From JBHJGM01 sp964405825 (GTDB lineage Bacteria; Verrucomicrobiota; Verrucomicrobiia; Opitutales; JBHJGM01), in NCBI GenBank assembly GCA_964405825.1, contig CAYOPI010000009.1, positions 1 through 64,000 of the forward strand: 64,000 nt of DNA, in the 5' to 3' direction. Below, in pieces: positions 7,835 to 16,559 of this stretch (positions are counted from its first letter, which is position 1; each line of letters opens with the position of its first letter). The notes under the pieces were generated by a model, which saw only the letters and a program-made list of their open reading frames with translations, was not told the DNA's origin and searched no databases. The translations under genes and the position numbers were made by a program.

Positions 7835-10444
7835 TTACTTGCGGCGAGCGCCGGGCAGGATGTGCTCCTCGTGCAGCGGCAGGGAAAAGCGGGGCTGGCC
7901 GTCGCGGGCGGTGAGCGCTCCGGCCACGGCGGCGGCGGTCGGCACCAGGCCAATCTCCCCGACACCCTTGGCACCGTAGGGACCATGCTCGGCGGGCACC
8001 TCGACGCCGCGCACCTCCACGGGGGGCATCTGGGTGGCCTTCAGGAGGCCGAGGCGGCGCAACTTGGTCGTCTCGGGCAGGCCGTCCTTCATCGGCAGGT
8101 CCTCCGAGAGCGCGTAGCCCAGTCCCATGTGCACGGCGCCCTCGACCTGACCCTCAAAGAGCATCGGGTTCATGATGCGCCCGGCGTCGTTGGCCGAGAC
8201 GATGCGCTCGAGCTGGCCTTCGGCGTCAAGGACGGCGAGTTGGGTGGCAAAGCCGTAGGAAAAATGCGTGTGGTGCTCGCCCTGCGCGTTGACCTTGCCG
8301 GGCTTGGAAGTCCAGTCGCAGATCCACTCGCCCACGTAGGCCTTGCCCACGAGCGCGGCCAGTCCCTGCGCGGCGAGGTCCTCCTTGAGCCTCTTGCAGC
8401 CGGCGATGACGGCGTTGCCGACCAGGGCGGTCCCGCGGGAGGAGGTGGTCATGCCGCAGAGGGCCTGCTCACGGGTGTCGACCTTGACCTCGACGATCTC
8501 CGGGGGCAGGCCGGTTTCCTCGCAGAAGGTCTGCAGGGCCATGTTGTGAACGCCCTGACCCATCTCGGTCCAGCCGTGGAAGATATGTATCTGATTCTCG
8601 GATACAACTTCGATGCGTGCGCGGCCGATGTCGGGCATGCCGTTGCCCACGCCGGTGTTCTTGATCGCGCAGGCCAGTCCCGCGAAGGGCGCGTTGTGAT
8701 AGTCCTCGTGGACGGCCTCGAGGGTCTTGCGCAGTCCGGCGGCGTCGCTGCCCAGGCGCTGCCCGGTGGCCGTCATCGAGCCTTCGCGCAGTGCGTTGTC
8801 GTAGCGCAGCTGCCAGCGGTCGAAACCACCCTGGCGGCAGAGATCGTCGAGACAGGCCTCCAGCGCGAAGGTCACCTGATTGACGCCAAAGCCGCGCATG
8901 GCCCCGGAGGGAATGTTGTTGGTGTAGACGCAGAAGCCTTCGACGTCGACGGTGCCCGCGTCGTAGGCGCCGGTGGCGTGACCGACAGCGCGCTCGACCA
9001 CCTTCATGCCGACTGAGGCGTAGGCACCGGTGTCGGCGTAGAGCTTCGCGCGGACGGCGGTGAGCTTGCCGTCCCGATCGCAACCCACCTCGTAATCCAT
9101 CACAAACGGATGACGCTTGGGATGCATGCGAATGGACTCCGAACGCGTCAGAGTGAGTTTGACCGGCGTTCGCAAAAGCCAGGCCGCCAGCGCAGCGTGA
9201 CCTTGTACCGTGAGGTCTTCCTTGCCGCCAAAACCGCCGCCCGCCTGCACCTGAAGGACGCGCACGCGCTCCTCGGGCAGGCCGAGGATGGCCGCCACGC
9301 CCTTGCGATCCTCGTAGACACCCTGGCCCTGCGAATAAAGGCAGAGGCCGTCGGTGCCGTCGATGTCGACGGGTTCGGCCAGGCAGGACTCCGGCTCCAT
9401 AAAGGCGTGCTCGATGCGCTGGGTGGTGTAGCGCCCGCGGCTGACAAAGGCGGATTCGAAAAGGGCCTGGGTGGCGTCGCCCCGGCGCGTTGCGCAGGAG
9501 CTGAGGACGTTGCCCTTGGCGTGGAGCCGGGGGGCCTGCGGATCGAGCGCGGCAAAGACGTCGGTGAGCGGTTCGAGCACCTCACCGGTGACCGTGATGG
9601 CCTCGGCGGCGGCGCGGGCCTGCTCGACACTTTCGGCCACGACCAGCGCCAGCACGTCGCCGACGTAGCGGGTGATCTCGCCCTCGGCAACCATCATGGG
9701 CCAGTCCTTCTCGATGAGGCCGGTGATGCGCGCGCCGGGAATGTCGCGGGCGGTCAGAACGCCAATAACGCCTTCCATCGAGCGTGCCCCAGACGTATCC
9801 AGACGATCGATACGCTGGCGGGGGTGCTCGGAGAAACGCAACGCGGCGTAGAGCATTCCGGGCCGGGTGAGATCATCGACAAAGGGACGGTCGCCCAGGA
9901 CGGATTCGGCACCGGTGTACTTGGGCAGGGGCTGGCCAATGCCGCCGCGGTTGCAGCCGTTGCCGCCGGTTTCGCGCGGGAGTTCCTCGCCGCGCCAGAG
10001 GGTGGCGGCGGCCTCGATGGAGTCGGCCAGCTTGGCGTAGCCGGTGCAGCGGCACAGGTGCGGGTCGAGGGACTTGAGGATGGCGGCCCGGCTGGGGGCG
10101 TTGTCGCGTTCGAGCAGCGCGTAAGTGTCCAGGGTGATTCCCGGCAGGCAGAAGCCGCACTGCACGCCGCCCTTGCGCGTAAAGGCCTCGACCAGCTTCT
10201 GCCGGCGCTCCTGGGGGATGCCTTCCAGCGTGGTGACCGCCTTGCCCTCGACCTTGCTCATGGGCGTGACGCAGGCGTAGGTGCTCTTGCCGTTGACGAG
10301 CACCTTGCAACAGCCGCAAGCCGCCTCGTTTTCGCAGCCGCGCTTGGGGCTGGTCAGGCCGGCGTCCGCGCGCAGGTAGTCCAGCAGCGAGCGCTTCGGG
10401 TCGCCGGCGTAGGCGGCGGTTTCTCCGTTAAGCGACAGTTCCAT
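7835..10444 (-). CDS. xdhD: XdhD-type xanthine dehydrogenase, fused [2Fe-2S] and molybdopterin subunits
   Basis: About 869 residues in one chain. The N-terminus carries two [2Fe-2S] clusters: a plant-type cluster with cysteines 37-58, and a second with C96/C99 (CGFC) and C131/C133 (CRC). The rest is the aldehyde oxidase/xanthine dehydrogenase molybdopterin domain, with FGGKEDLTVQ, the GAMRGFG loop and a GVGEIG glutamate near residue 830, the expected catalytic base. There is no FAD domain between iron-sulfur and molybdenum parts, as in E. coli XdhD (about 956 residues). It probably hydroxylates or reduces purine rings. The ATG at 10444 was chosen because MELSLNGE begins the ferredoxin fold; it overlaps ygeX by 17 nt. 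Confidence 0.9.
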   Translation of the reverse strand: MELSLNGETAAYAGDPKRSLLDYLRADAGLTSPKRGCENEAACGCCKVLVNGKSTYACVTPMSKVEGKAVTTLEGIPQERRQKLVEAFTRKGGVQCGFCLPGITLDTYALLERDNAPSRAAILKSLDPHLCRCTGYAKLADSIEAAATLWRGEELPRETGGNGCNRGGIGQPLPKYTGAESVLGDRPFVDDLTRPGMLYAALRFSEHPRQRIDRLDTSGARSMEGVIGVLTARDIPGARITGLIEKDWPMMVAEGEITRYVGDVLALVVAESVEQARAAAEAITVTGEVLEPLTDVFAALDPQAPRLHAKGNVLSSCATRRGDATQALFESAFVSRGRYTTQRIEHAFMEPESCLAEPVDIDGTDGLCLYSQGQGVYEDRKGVAAILGLPEERVRVLQVQAGGGFGGKEDLTVQGHAALAAWLLRTPVKLTLTRSESIRMHPKRHPFVMDYEVGCDRDGKLTAVRAKLYADTGAYASVGMKVVERAVGHATGAYDAGTVDVEGFCVYTNNIPSGAMRGFGVNQVTFALEACLDDLCRQGGFDRWQLRYDNALREGSMTATGQRLGSDAAGLRKTLEAVHEDYHNAPFAGLACAIKNTGVGNGMPDIGRARIEVVSENQIHIFHGWTEMGQGVHNMALQTFCEETGLPPEIVEVKVDTREQALCGMTTSSRGTALVGNAVIAGCKRLKEDLAAQGLAALVGKAYVGEWICDWTSKPGKVNAQGEHHTHFSYGFATQLAVLDAEGQLERIVSANDAGRIMNPMLFEGQVEGAVHMGLGYALSEDLPMKDGLPETTKLRRLGLLKATQMPPVEVRGVEVPAEHGPYGAKGVGEIGLVPTAAAVAGALTARDGQPRFSLPLHEEHILPGARRK

Positions 10445-11630
10445 GCGAGAGCGGCGGTTGGGCGGTGATGGCGGCGAAGCTGACCGGGTCGGTCGCCCCT
10501 TCGGTGTTGATGAGCAGGACGACGGCCCGGGCTCCGAGGTGGAGGCGGGCGCGGGCCTGGGCCAGTTCGGGCTCGCCGCAAAGCGCCAGCAGGGCGGCCA
10601 GACCGGCGGCCCCGGATTCACCGGACTCCACCCGCGGGTCGTCGCCGAGGGGCTGGTCGAGGCGGCGCATGGCCTCGCGCGAGTACGCGTCGCTGACGGC
10701 GAGGAAAACGTCGGTTTCGTTCTTGAGGAGCGGCCAGGCCAGCAGCGAAGGGGTCCCGCAGTTCAGGCCGGCCATAATGGAGTCCTGCAGGCCGATGTCG
10801 CAGAGGGGCTGGCCGGTGGGCGTATCGGCGGAAGCGCGCAGGCAGTCGGCCTCGAGCGGTTCGACGCAGACCATGGCCGGGCGACGCGGACGCTCGGGAT
10901 TGATGTAAAAGGCCTCGCCGGCGGCGGCCATGCCTCCCACCCCAGCCTGGAGGAAGACGGCGTCGGGGCCGTCCGGAAAGAGCGCGCGCACCTGGGCGTC
11001 GGCCTCGCGAAAGAGCGTGCCGTAACCGGCCATGATCCACTGGGGAATCTCCATGTAACCGGGATAGGCGGTGTCGGAAATGATCTGCCAGCCTTCGGCT
11101 GAAGCACGTTCATCGGCGGCGCGAACGGTCTCGTCGTAGGTGCCCTCGATGACGACAACCTCGGCGCCTTCGCTGCGGAGGGCATCGATCCGCGCAGGCA
11201 CGGTGTTGCCGGGCACGAAGATGACCGCGCGCTGGCCCAACTGACGCGCCACCCAGGCGACGGCCCGGCCGTGGTTGCCGTCGGTGGCCGAGGCAAAGGT
11301 GCGGGGCTCGCCCGAGGCCTCGCGAATGAAGGCCCATGGTGATTGCTCGGGCAGGCCGGCGGCGAGGCGCTCGCCCTGAATGAAGCGGAACATCGCGTAG
11401 GCCGCGCCCAGGACCTTGAAGGCGGGCAGGCCAAAGCGCTCGGACTCATCCTTGAGCAGAACCGCGCCGAGGCCCAACGCGCGGGCCAGCGTCGGCAACG
11501 AACGCAAAGAAGATGGCGCGTACCCTGGCAGGGCCTCGTGAAAGGCCTGCGCGCGCGGGTCGTCGAAGGCCGATGCATCGACCTTCGTCCGGCCGCGGTG
11601 GGTGTTCCAGGTCAAACGTGCTGTACTCAT
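10428..11630 (-). CDS. ygeX: Diaminopropionate ammonia-lyase (YgeX/DpaL)
   Basis: A 400-residue fold-type II PLP enzyme, the normal length for DpaL. The Schiff-base lysine is K72 in LPAFKVLGA, followed by the ATDGNHGRAVAW substrate loop and a GVGGMAAAGEA phosphate-binding glycine stretch. The family splits 2,3-diaminopropionate to pyruvate and ammonia. In the purine pathway 2,3-diaminopropionate is a proposed intermediate, so this enzyme links the ring carbon skeleton to central metabolism. The start at 11630 overlaps the stop of ygfK by 4 nt and its end overlaps xdhD by 17 nt, pointing to one operon. Confidence 0.92.
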   Translation of the reverse strand: MSTARLTWNTHRGRTKVDASAFDDPRAQAFHEALPGYAPSSLRSLPTLARALGLGAVLLKDESERFGLPAFKVLGAAYAMFRFIQGERLAAGLPEQSPWAFIREASGEPRTFASATDGNHGRAVAWVARQLGQRAVIFVPGNTVPARIDALRSEGAEVVVIEGTYDETVRAADERASAEGWQIISDTAYPGYMEIPQWIMAGYGTLFREADAQVRALFPDGPDAVFLQAGVGGMAAAGEAFYINPERPRRPAMVCVEPLEADCLRASADTPTGQPLCDIGLQDSIMAGLNCGTPSLLAWPLLKNETDVFLAVSDAYSREAMRRLDQPLGDDPRVESGESGAAGLAALLALCGEPELAQARARLHLGARAVVLLINTEGATDPVSFAAITAQPPLSHGTVA

Positions 11631-13561
11631 ACCGGCGTGCCTCCAAAGGTTTGAATCAACTCGCGCGCGTGACCGGGCGGGGCCTGTTCGACCGAACGCA
11701 GCAGCGAGACCAGCAGGTGAAACGGCTCCAGTTCGATCGAGACGCGATCCCCGGCCACAGCCCATTGATCGGTCTGCACGGGCAGGCCTGAATCCTCGAG
11801 GACGACGGTGCCATGCGGGCCGGTGAAGCGGAAAACAGGCGCGGCGGCTTCGAGGGCGTACTCGACCCCTTCGATGCGTCCACGCAGACGCCGTGGTGTT
11901 TCCAGCCAGAAACCGTCACGGCGGTGCCGGCCCTCCCAGGCGCGCTGCGAGAGAAAGAAGTGGTGCTTGATGGCCGAGGGATGACCCTGCATCGGGCACT
12001 GCGTCTCACAGTGGCCGCACTCGTTGCAGAAGTCGTCCAGAACGAGAATCTGCCGCGGCCGTTTCAGGGACTGGACAGTGGCGTGGATGGGCTCGAAGGC
12101 ATCGCCGCTTCGCCGCAGGGCGATGGTGCGTTTGGAAGCCTGCTCCAAGGGCATGTCGAAGAGGGCGGCGTTGGGGCAGACGGCCTCGCAGATGCCGCAG
12201 GTCAGGCAGTCGAAGGCCAGGAGCGGCTTGCCCGTCTGCCTGGGCGGACGCAGGGCATCGGCGTGGTAGCGGGGATTTTCGGGGAGCGCGGCTGCGTAGG
12301 CCTCGGCGTTGCGGCGGACATCCTCGGGCGAGCCCACCCAGGCCTCCAGGCTGTCTGCGCCGGTGGCGGCGACACTCTTGCCCAGGCGCTGGCAGTAACG
12401 TTGGAGCCGGGCGTAGCCGCCCTTTTGGAGCAGGTCCGTGCAGGCGGTCACGGGAGCGAAGCCGGCGGCCACGGCCTCCACGCAGTTCAACTCGTCGATG
12501 CCGGCGGAGAAGGACACGGGCACATCCCAGCCCACGACCGCGCGCAAGGCCGCGCTCGCCTGCATCGCCACCACGTGCAGGGGCCGGCCTGAAAGGTACA
12601 TCTCGCGCTCGGAGAACTTCGCGCGGTGATTGCCGACGACGAGCGTGTTGGAAAACTTGACGCCAAACTGCTGGCCGCAATCGGTGGCGCGCTGTCGCAG
12701 GCGTTGGACCAGCCCGGCGGCTTCGTCGAGGGTCAGGTCGGCGGCGAAGGACTCGGGGTTGAGCTCAAGCTCGGTGTAACCCATCTGTGTGCGCAGCAGC
12801 GACTCGGTGGCCTCGTAGCCCATCAGGGTCGGGTTGAGCTTGATGATGACGTCGAGCTGCCACTGCTCCATGAGGTAGGCGGCCATCTGCTCGATTTCGG
12901 CCTTGGGGCAGCCGTGGAAGGTGGACAGGGTGACCGAGCGGCCGATGCGCGGGTCGATCTCGAGCGCGCGCAGGTCAGCGAGATCGGCGGGCAGCGCCTC
13001 GCGCAGGCGCCGGATTTCAGCGGAGGCGTCAGTCATCGAGGTGAGCCAGCGCCCGACCTTCTCCGAACGCAGACCCGCGTAATCGTAACCGAGCGACAGA
13101 TCGAAGACGCAGTTGTAAAAAGGATCCCCGGCGGGGCGTCGGAGCAGCCCGCTGTGCTCGATCTGGTGGAGCAGCATCCAGGCGATGACGTACTGCTCCA
13201 GGGAGGCCTCCAGGGAAAGCTCCTGGGACCACTCCACGTTGAAGGCCAGGTTGGGAGCGTCGATGCAGGGACGGGGGATCTCCAGGTCGTCTTTCTCCTG
13301 GACCGTCTTCAGCTCGATGGCGCGGGCCCCGGCCAGATAGGCCAGCACGATGTTCTGGGCCAACTGGGTGTGCGGTCCGGCGGCCGGGCCAAAGGGAGTG
13401 GCCGGTCGACGTCCGGCCCAGGCAAAGGAAAGGTCAACGTTCTCCGTTCCCAGGTAGAACGAAGACGCGGGCAGACCCAACAGTCCGTGGCCGGTCTCTA
13501 CACCGGCACGGACTGCCCGGGACAGGACAGTTAGCGTAGCTCCAATCAAAGCTTCGACCAA
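11627..13561 (-). CDS. ygfK: YgfK-like iron-sulfur oxidoreductase lacking the flavoprotein domain
   Basis: A 644-residue protein against about 1030 in E. coli YgfK. Residues 1-440 form the dihydroorotate-dehydrogenase-like barrel, with PFGPAAGPHTQLAQN, IELKTVQ, TLSTFHGCPKAEIE and IKLNPTLMGYE. Next come two ferredoxin-type cysteine groups, CLTCGICEAVC near 450-462 and CNECGHCETQC near 511-522. The glutamate-synthase-like FAD/NAD(P)H domain that separates these parts in the E. coli enzyme is absent, with no frameshift visible at the junction. The start is uncertain: a TTG at 13561 directly follows a stop, and no ATG lies before the conserved barrel. Role inferred: reductase in anaerobic purine use; annotations as selenate reductase are weakly founded. 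Confidence 0.85.
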   Translation of the reverse strand: MVEALIGATLTVLSRAVRAGVETGHGLLGLPASSFYLGTENVDLSFAWAGRRPATPFGPAAGPHTQLAQNIVLAYLAGARAIELKTVQEKDDLEIPRPCIDAPNLAFNVEWSQELSLEASLEQYVIAWMLLHQIEHSGLLRRPAGDPFYNCVFDLSLGYDYAGLRSEKVGRWLTSMTDASAEIRRLREALPADLADLRALEIDPRIGRSVTLSTFHGCPKAEIEQMAAYLMEQWQLDVIIKLNPTLMGYEATESLLRTQMGYTELELNPESFAADLTLDEAAGLVQRLRQRATDCGQQFGVKFSNTLVVGNHRAKFSEREMYLSGRPLHVVAMQASAALRAVVGWDVPVSFSAGIDELNCVEAVAAGFAPVTACTDLLQKGGYARLQRYCQRLGKSVAATGADSLEAWVGSPEDVRRNAEAYAAALPENPRYHADALRPPRQTGKPLLAFDCLTCGICEAVCPNAALFDMPLEQASKRTIALRRSGDAFEPIHATVQSLKRPRQILVLDDFCNECGHCETQCPMQGHPSAIKHHFFLSQRAWEGRHRRDGFWLETPRRLRGRIEGVEYALEAAAPVFRFTGPHGTVVLEDSGLPVQTDQWAVAGDRVSIELEPFHLLVSLLRSVEQAPPGHARELIQTFGGTPV

Positions 13562-13823
13562 TTAGCAGGACTGATACCACTTTGGACCGAGGACGGGCGA
13601 GCGTATTCTTGATAGAGCAAACATTTGATGTGACCGAAAGTGTTAGGGAAAGCGCCCGTAGAGCCATTCAAAGCATCGGCGTTACGTGCCTGCAGCCACT
13701 CACGGAAGGTGGGAAGAAATCCCGGGTTTTCTGCCTGCCGCGCCCAAAAAGTCAGTAGTAGTGACGACTTCTGGCCATGGTACGATCCATCCAGGCGGTG
13801 TCCTAACTCTTTCTTTACAAACC
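13562..13823. other. Intergenic region between ygfK and the pilin-like gene
   Basis: This 262-nt region looks lower in GC than its surroundings and should hold the promoter of the five-gene minus-strand ygfK operon and that of the pilin-like gene. No convincing -35/-10 pair was found for either. Just before the ATG at 13824 the sequence TTCTTTACAAACC recalls a CTTTACG element before two other exported-protein genes. A 96-codon minus-strand frame crosses the region, but its product resembles nothing I know and it overlaps the start of ygfK. Confidence 0.4.
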
Positions 13824-14611
13824 ATGTCCCCTTCACCTTGCACCTGCCCGTCGCGCCCGGGCTTCTCTCTGTTCGAAATGGCGTTCGTGGCCCTCATCAT
13901 CGGGCTGCTGATCGCATTGTGTATTCCCTTCTACAAGGCCTGAAGGAAAGCGAAGAGAACTCGGTGACGGCGAACAACCTCATGATGCACGTGAGCGTGT
14001 TTGAAAACTTCGCGGCCGAGAACGGGGGCTGGCCCGAGACGCAGGAACTGGACGAGACCTATCCGGATGGGATGGCAGGGCTGCTGGATGACTTTAACTG
14101 GACCGAACCCACCCCGGTGGGCGGGCACTACCGCTGGGAAACCAACAGCTCCCACAACGGCACCGAATACCCGGCGGTGCTGGTCATTTCCGACCTGCAG
14201 GGTTCCTCGCCCGCGCAAATCGAGGCCAATCGGGCGCAGTTGCAGCGCCTGGACCAGCTCATTGACGACGGCGACCTGACCAACGGACAGTTCCAGCTCG
14301 GGTTCCGCGACCAGCCGATTTACATCGTGGACTTCGGCGATCCCAACTTTGACACCATCGTGACCACCGAGGTCGTGACCGCCGATCCGAGCGGCAACAA
14401 TGATGACGACGATGTCGGCAACGACGACGATGACGCCGGAAATGACGACGACGACGATGATGAATCCAGCAACGACGAAGCCATCATCGAAGACGACGAC
14501 GATGATGACGATGATGATGACGACGACGATTCCGGCTCCAGCAGCAGCGGCGGCGACGACGGCGACGACGGCTCCAGCAGCGGCGGCGACGACGATGGTG
14601 ACGATGACTGA
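13824..14611 (+). pseudogene. Type IV pilin-like (pseudopilin) gene with a frameshift after the membrane helix
   Basis: The N-terminus has a prepilin cleavage site and helix (RPGFSLFEMAFVALIIG...IPFYKA), with the processing glycine before F and the +5 glutamate. It then hits TGA at 13941-13943. The expected continuation, LKESEENSVTANNLMMHV, lies in the -1 frame and runs to 14611 with a pseudopilin-like soluble part (FAAENGGWPETQ, PTPVGGHYRWE). Restoring one C in AAGGCCTGAAG at about 13937-13943 would join the two into one protein of about 262 residues. The final 70 residues are almost only Asp, Ser and Gly. It could be a true mutation, an assembly error or, less likely, recoding, since no standard slippery heptamer is seen. 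Confidence 0.72.
14394..14608 (+). repeat. Aspartate-rich low-complexity coding repeat
   Basis: About 215 nt of GAC/GAT-rich sequence encode the C-terminal tail of the pilin-like protein, with blocks such as GNDDDDAGN and runs of up to thirteen Asp, then Ser/Gly blocks. GAC and GAT alternate rather than repeating as a pure trinucleotide, which suggests selection on the amino acids rather than recent slippage. Acidic repeats of this type bind calcium in some surface proteins; that role here is inference. Confidence 0.8.
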
Positions 14612-14655
14612 TTGGTAAGCTTCAATAAGCCTACGCCAAAAGAGGGGAAACAACC

Positions 14656-15474
14656 GTGAGCCAGGTCACACTCGTCAACCTGAACGCCGACGCGACCGCC
14701 GTGGAAACCGGGTCAATCGGCCTGGACTTCGACCACGACGCCAAGGAGCGACTCCAGGCGCTGCTGGAGAACTTCGAGTCGCTCAAGCCTTCGCCTCGCG
14801 GGCCCGAGCCCGAAATGCGCATCGGCAACGGCGTGCGCGACTACGCGGTGCAGAACGTCAACGGCGTGCTTTACGTCAAGTCGATCGAGGACCTCAACCA
14901 GCAAAACGTAAAGGTGTCCCCCGAGGACGTGGTGACGGTCTTCGACGGCGGCGTACTTGGCCTGGTCGACCCCGGACGCCAGATCCAGCAGGAGCGCGAG
15001 TTTGACGAAATCGAGGCCAAGGCCGAGGCCGAGGGACGCTCCATCACCAAGCGCTCCCCCAAGTATGCCGGCGCCGTGGTCATGATTCTGGTCAGCGTGC
15101 TGGCGGTGGCCGTCAGCGCCACGCTGACCTTCCTCGAGGAAGAGGAGGCCGCCGAGTCGTACTACCGTCCGGTTACGCAGTCGGGCTCGGTCAGCGAGTA
15201 CCGCCTGAGTCACGCGGGCCGCTACATCACCGGCGAGGGCCTGGGAGAACGCGCGATCACGCTTTCGATGGACGGCACCGTCACCATTTCCCAGGCCGTT
15301 CCGGCCGACAACGCGCAGGGCTGGCGCTGGCGCAACCTGACGATGGGTCAGGGTGAGATTGGACACACGCACGGCATGCTGGGCGTGCGCACATGGGAAG
15401 GCGGCTGGATCGAGATTCCGCGCCAGGGCGTGCTCACCTTCTACGACGAGACCTACCTGAAGGTGCACGATTGA
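14656..15474 (+). CDS. Hypothetical single-pass membrane protein
   Basis: A 272-residue protein starting at GTG 14656, with AGAGGGGA about 9 nt upstream as a good ribosome site. Residues 1-130 are soluble and acidic with a long charged helix (QIQQEREFDEIEAKAEAE). A single membrane segment (YAGAVVMILVSVLAVAVSAT) follows near 135-155, then about 110 residues with a beta-like pattern ending HTHGMLGVRTWEGGWIEIP. I recognise no family. It sits between the pilin-like gene and the nucleoside-phosphorylase-like gene with gaps of 44 and 7 nt, so it is probably co-transcribed with them. Confidence 0.8.
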   Translation: MSQVTLVNLNADATAVETGSIGLDFDHDAKERLQALLENFESLKPSPRGPEPEMRIGNGVRDYAVQNVNGVLYVKSIEDLNQQNVKVSPEDVVTVFDGGVLGLVDPGRQIQQEREFDEIEAKAEAEGRSITKRSPKYAGAVVMILVSVLAVAVSATLTFLEEEEAAESYYRPVTQSGSVSEYRLSHAGRYITGEGLGERAITLSMDGTVTISQAVPADNAQGWRWRNLTMGQGEIGHTHGMLGVRTWEGGWIEIPRQGVLTFYDETYLKVHD

Positions 15475-15481
15475 GGCTGGC

Positions 15482-16480
15482 ATGCTTTGTGCCCGATCGC
15501 CGGGCATGAATGCAGTCACCCTACTCCTGAGCTACATCCTGGGCGCGCTCTTGCTGTGTGCCTTCACCGGCGGCCGCCTTCAGGCCGACGCGCACGAAGA
15601 AAAGATCTTCATCGCCGTAGTGGGTGGCTCCTCCTTCGGCGCCCCGGACAAGTTCGGCGACGGCCTGGTCGAGACGGACGGCTTCGTCCAGGTCGAAACG
15701 CCCTTTGGCCCCGGGCCGAAGCTGCACAAGATGCGCTACAACGGCGTGCCCTTTTACTACGTGCGCTTCTACGGCTTTGAGACCCAGGGCGATGACGCGA
15801 ATCAGGGTGATGCGCACGTGCGCACCTGGTACTCACTGTACAAGCAGGGCGTCACCCACGTTCTGGGCGGAGCCACCTCCGGGGGCATTCGCACCGACTA
15901 CAACTACGACGACCTCATCATCCCCGACGACTTCATCGTGATGGAGAGCCAGCGTCCGCAGAGCATCCTGCGCTACGCCGGCATCCAGCGCCCCGGTATC
16001 TTTCCCAACTTCGCCACGCCCTTCAGCCCGTCGCTGCGGGCCCTGCTGATCGATGAGGCGCGCAAGGCCCAGCCCGGCTACACCGGCCAGCTCTGGGAAA
16101 ACGGCGTACACATCCAGCACAATCCCGGGCGGTTTGAGTCGGCGGCGGAGATCCGCATGATGCGCATCGTGGGCGCCGACCACGTCTCCGAAAATGTCGG
16201 CACCTGCACGGTCTATGCGCGGCAGCTGGGCATGCGCTGGGCGGTGATCAATTCGATCGCGAATCCGGCGGTGGGCGTGCGACCTTTCAGTTTCAAGGAC
16301 ATGCAGGGCAGCACCGCACGCATCGCCGCCCAGGCCGTACCGATCGTGCTGGAGGTCATCGCCCGCATTCCCGAAGAGGCGATGGAGCCCGAACCCGTCA
16401 GCGAGGGCGAAGCCTTCACCGGCTCCTACACCGACGCCGAGGCCGAGTCCTCCAGTATTGTGCCCACCGACAGCGACTGA
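15482..16480 (+). CDS. Exported nucleoside phosphorylase-like protein (PNP/MTAP superfamily)
   Basis: A 332-residue protein. After a hydrophobic leader (residues 9-35, with an Arg before it) comes the nucleoside phosphorylase fold: VVGGSSFG for the phosphate loop, GVTHVLGGATSGGI, and a C-terminal block RIVGADHVSENVGTCTVYARQLG that corresponds to the MxxMTxxPExxLARE segment of MTA phosphorylases. The usual EGPRF motif reads NPGRFES, so the normal Glu is missing. The family cleaves purine nucleosides with phosphate in the cytoplasm; an exported form is unusual. The start at 15482 has a GAGG ribosome site and gives the leader a positive end. It may supply purine bases to the adjacent purine genes, but this is inference. 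Confidence 0.7.
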   Translation: MLCARSPGMNAVTLLLSYILGALLLCAFTGGRLQADAHEEKIFIAVVGGSSFGAPDKFGDGLVETDGFVQVETPFGPGPKLHKMRYNGVPFYYVRFYGFETQGDDANQGDAHVRTWYSLYKQGVTHVLGGATSGGIRTDYNYDDLIIPDDFIVMESQRPQSILRYAGIQRPGIFPNFATPFSPSLRALLIDEARKAQPGYTGQLWENGVHIQHNPGRFESAAEIRMMRIVGADHVSENVGTCTVYARQLGMRWAVINSIANPAVGVRPFSFKDMQGSTARIAAQAVPIVLEVIARIPEEAMEPEPVSEGEAFTGSYTDAEAESSSIVPTDSD

Positions 16481-16559
16481 GGCTCAAGATCGCCCCGGGG
16501 TGTCCGACCAAGAAGACCGGGGCATTTCAATACACTGCCCCACAAAGAAAGGACACCTC

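Noticed and set aside
7835..10444. Possible selenocysteine use in XdhD
   Set aside because: No in-frame TGA codon interrupts the gene and no SECIS-like element was seen; 'selenium-dependent' in the family refers to a labile selenium ligand.
13546..13836. 96-codon minus-strand frame between ygfK and the pilin-like gene
   Set aside because: No recognisable family, overlaps the ygfK start region in another frame and lacks a good ribosome site.
14394..14608. CRISPR-like or satellite repeat
   Set aside because: The repeat is in-frame coding GAC/GAT without spacers of unique sequence.
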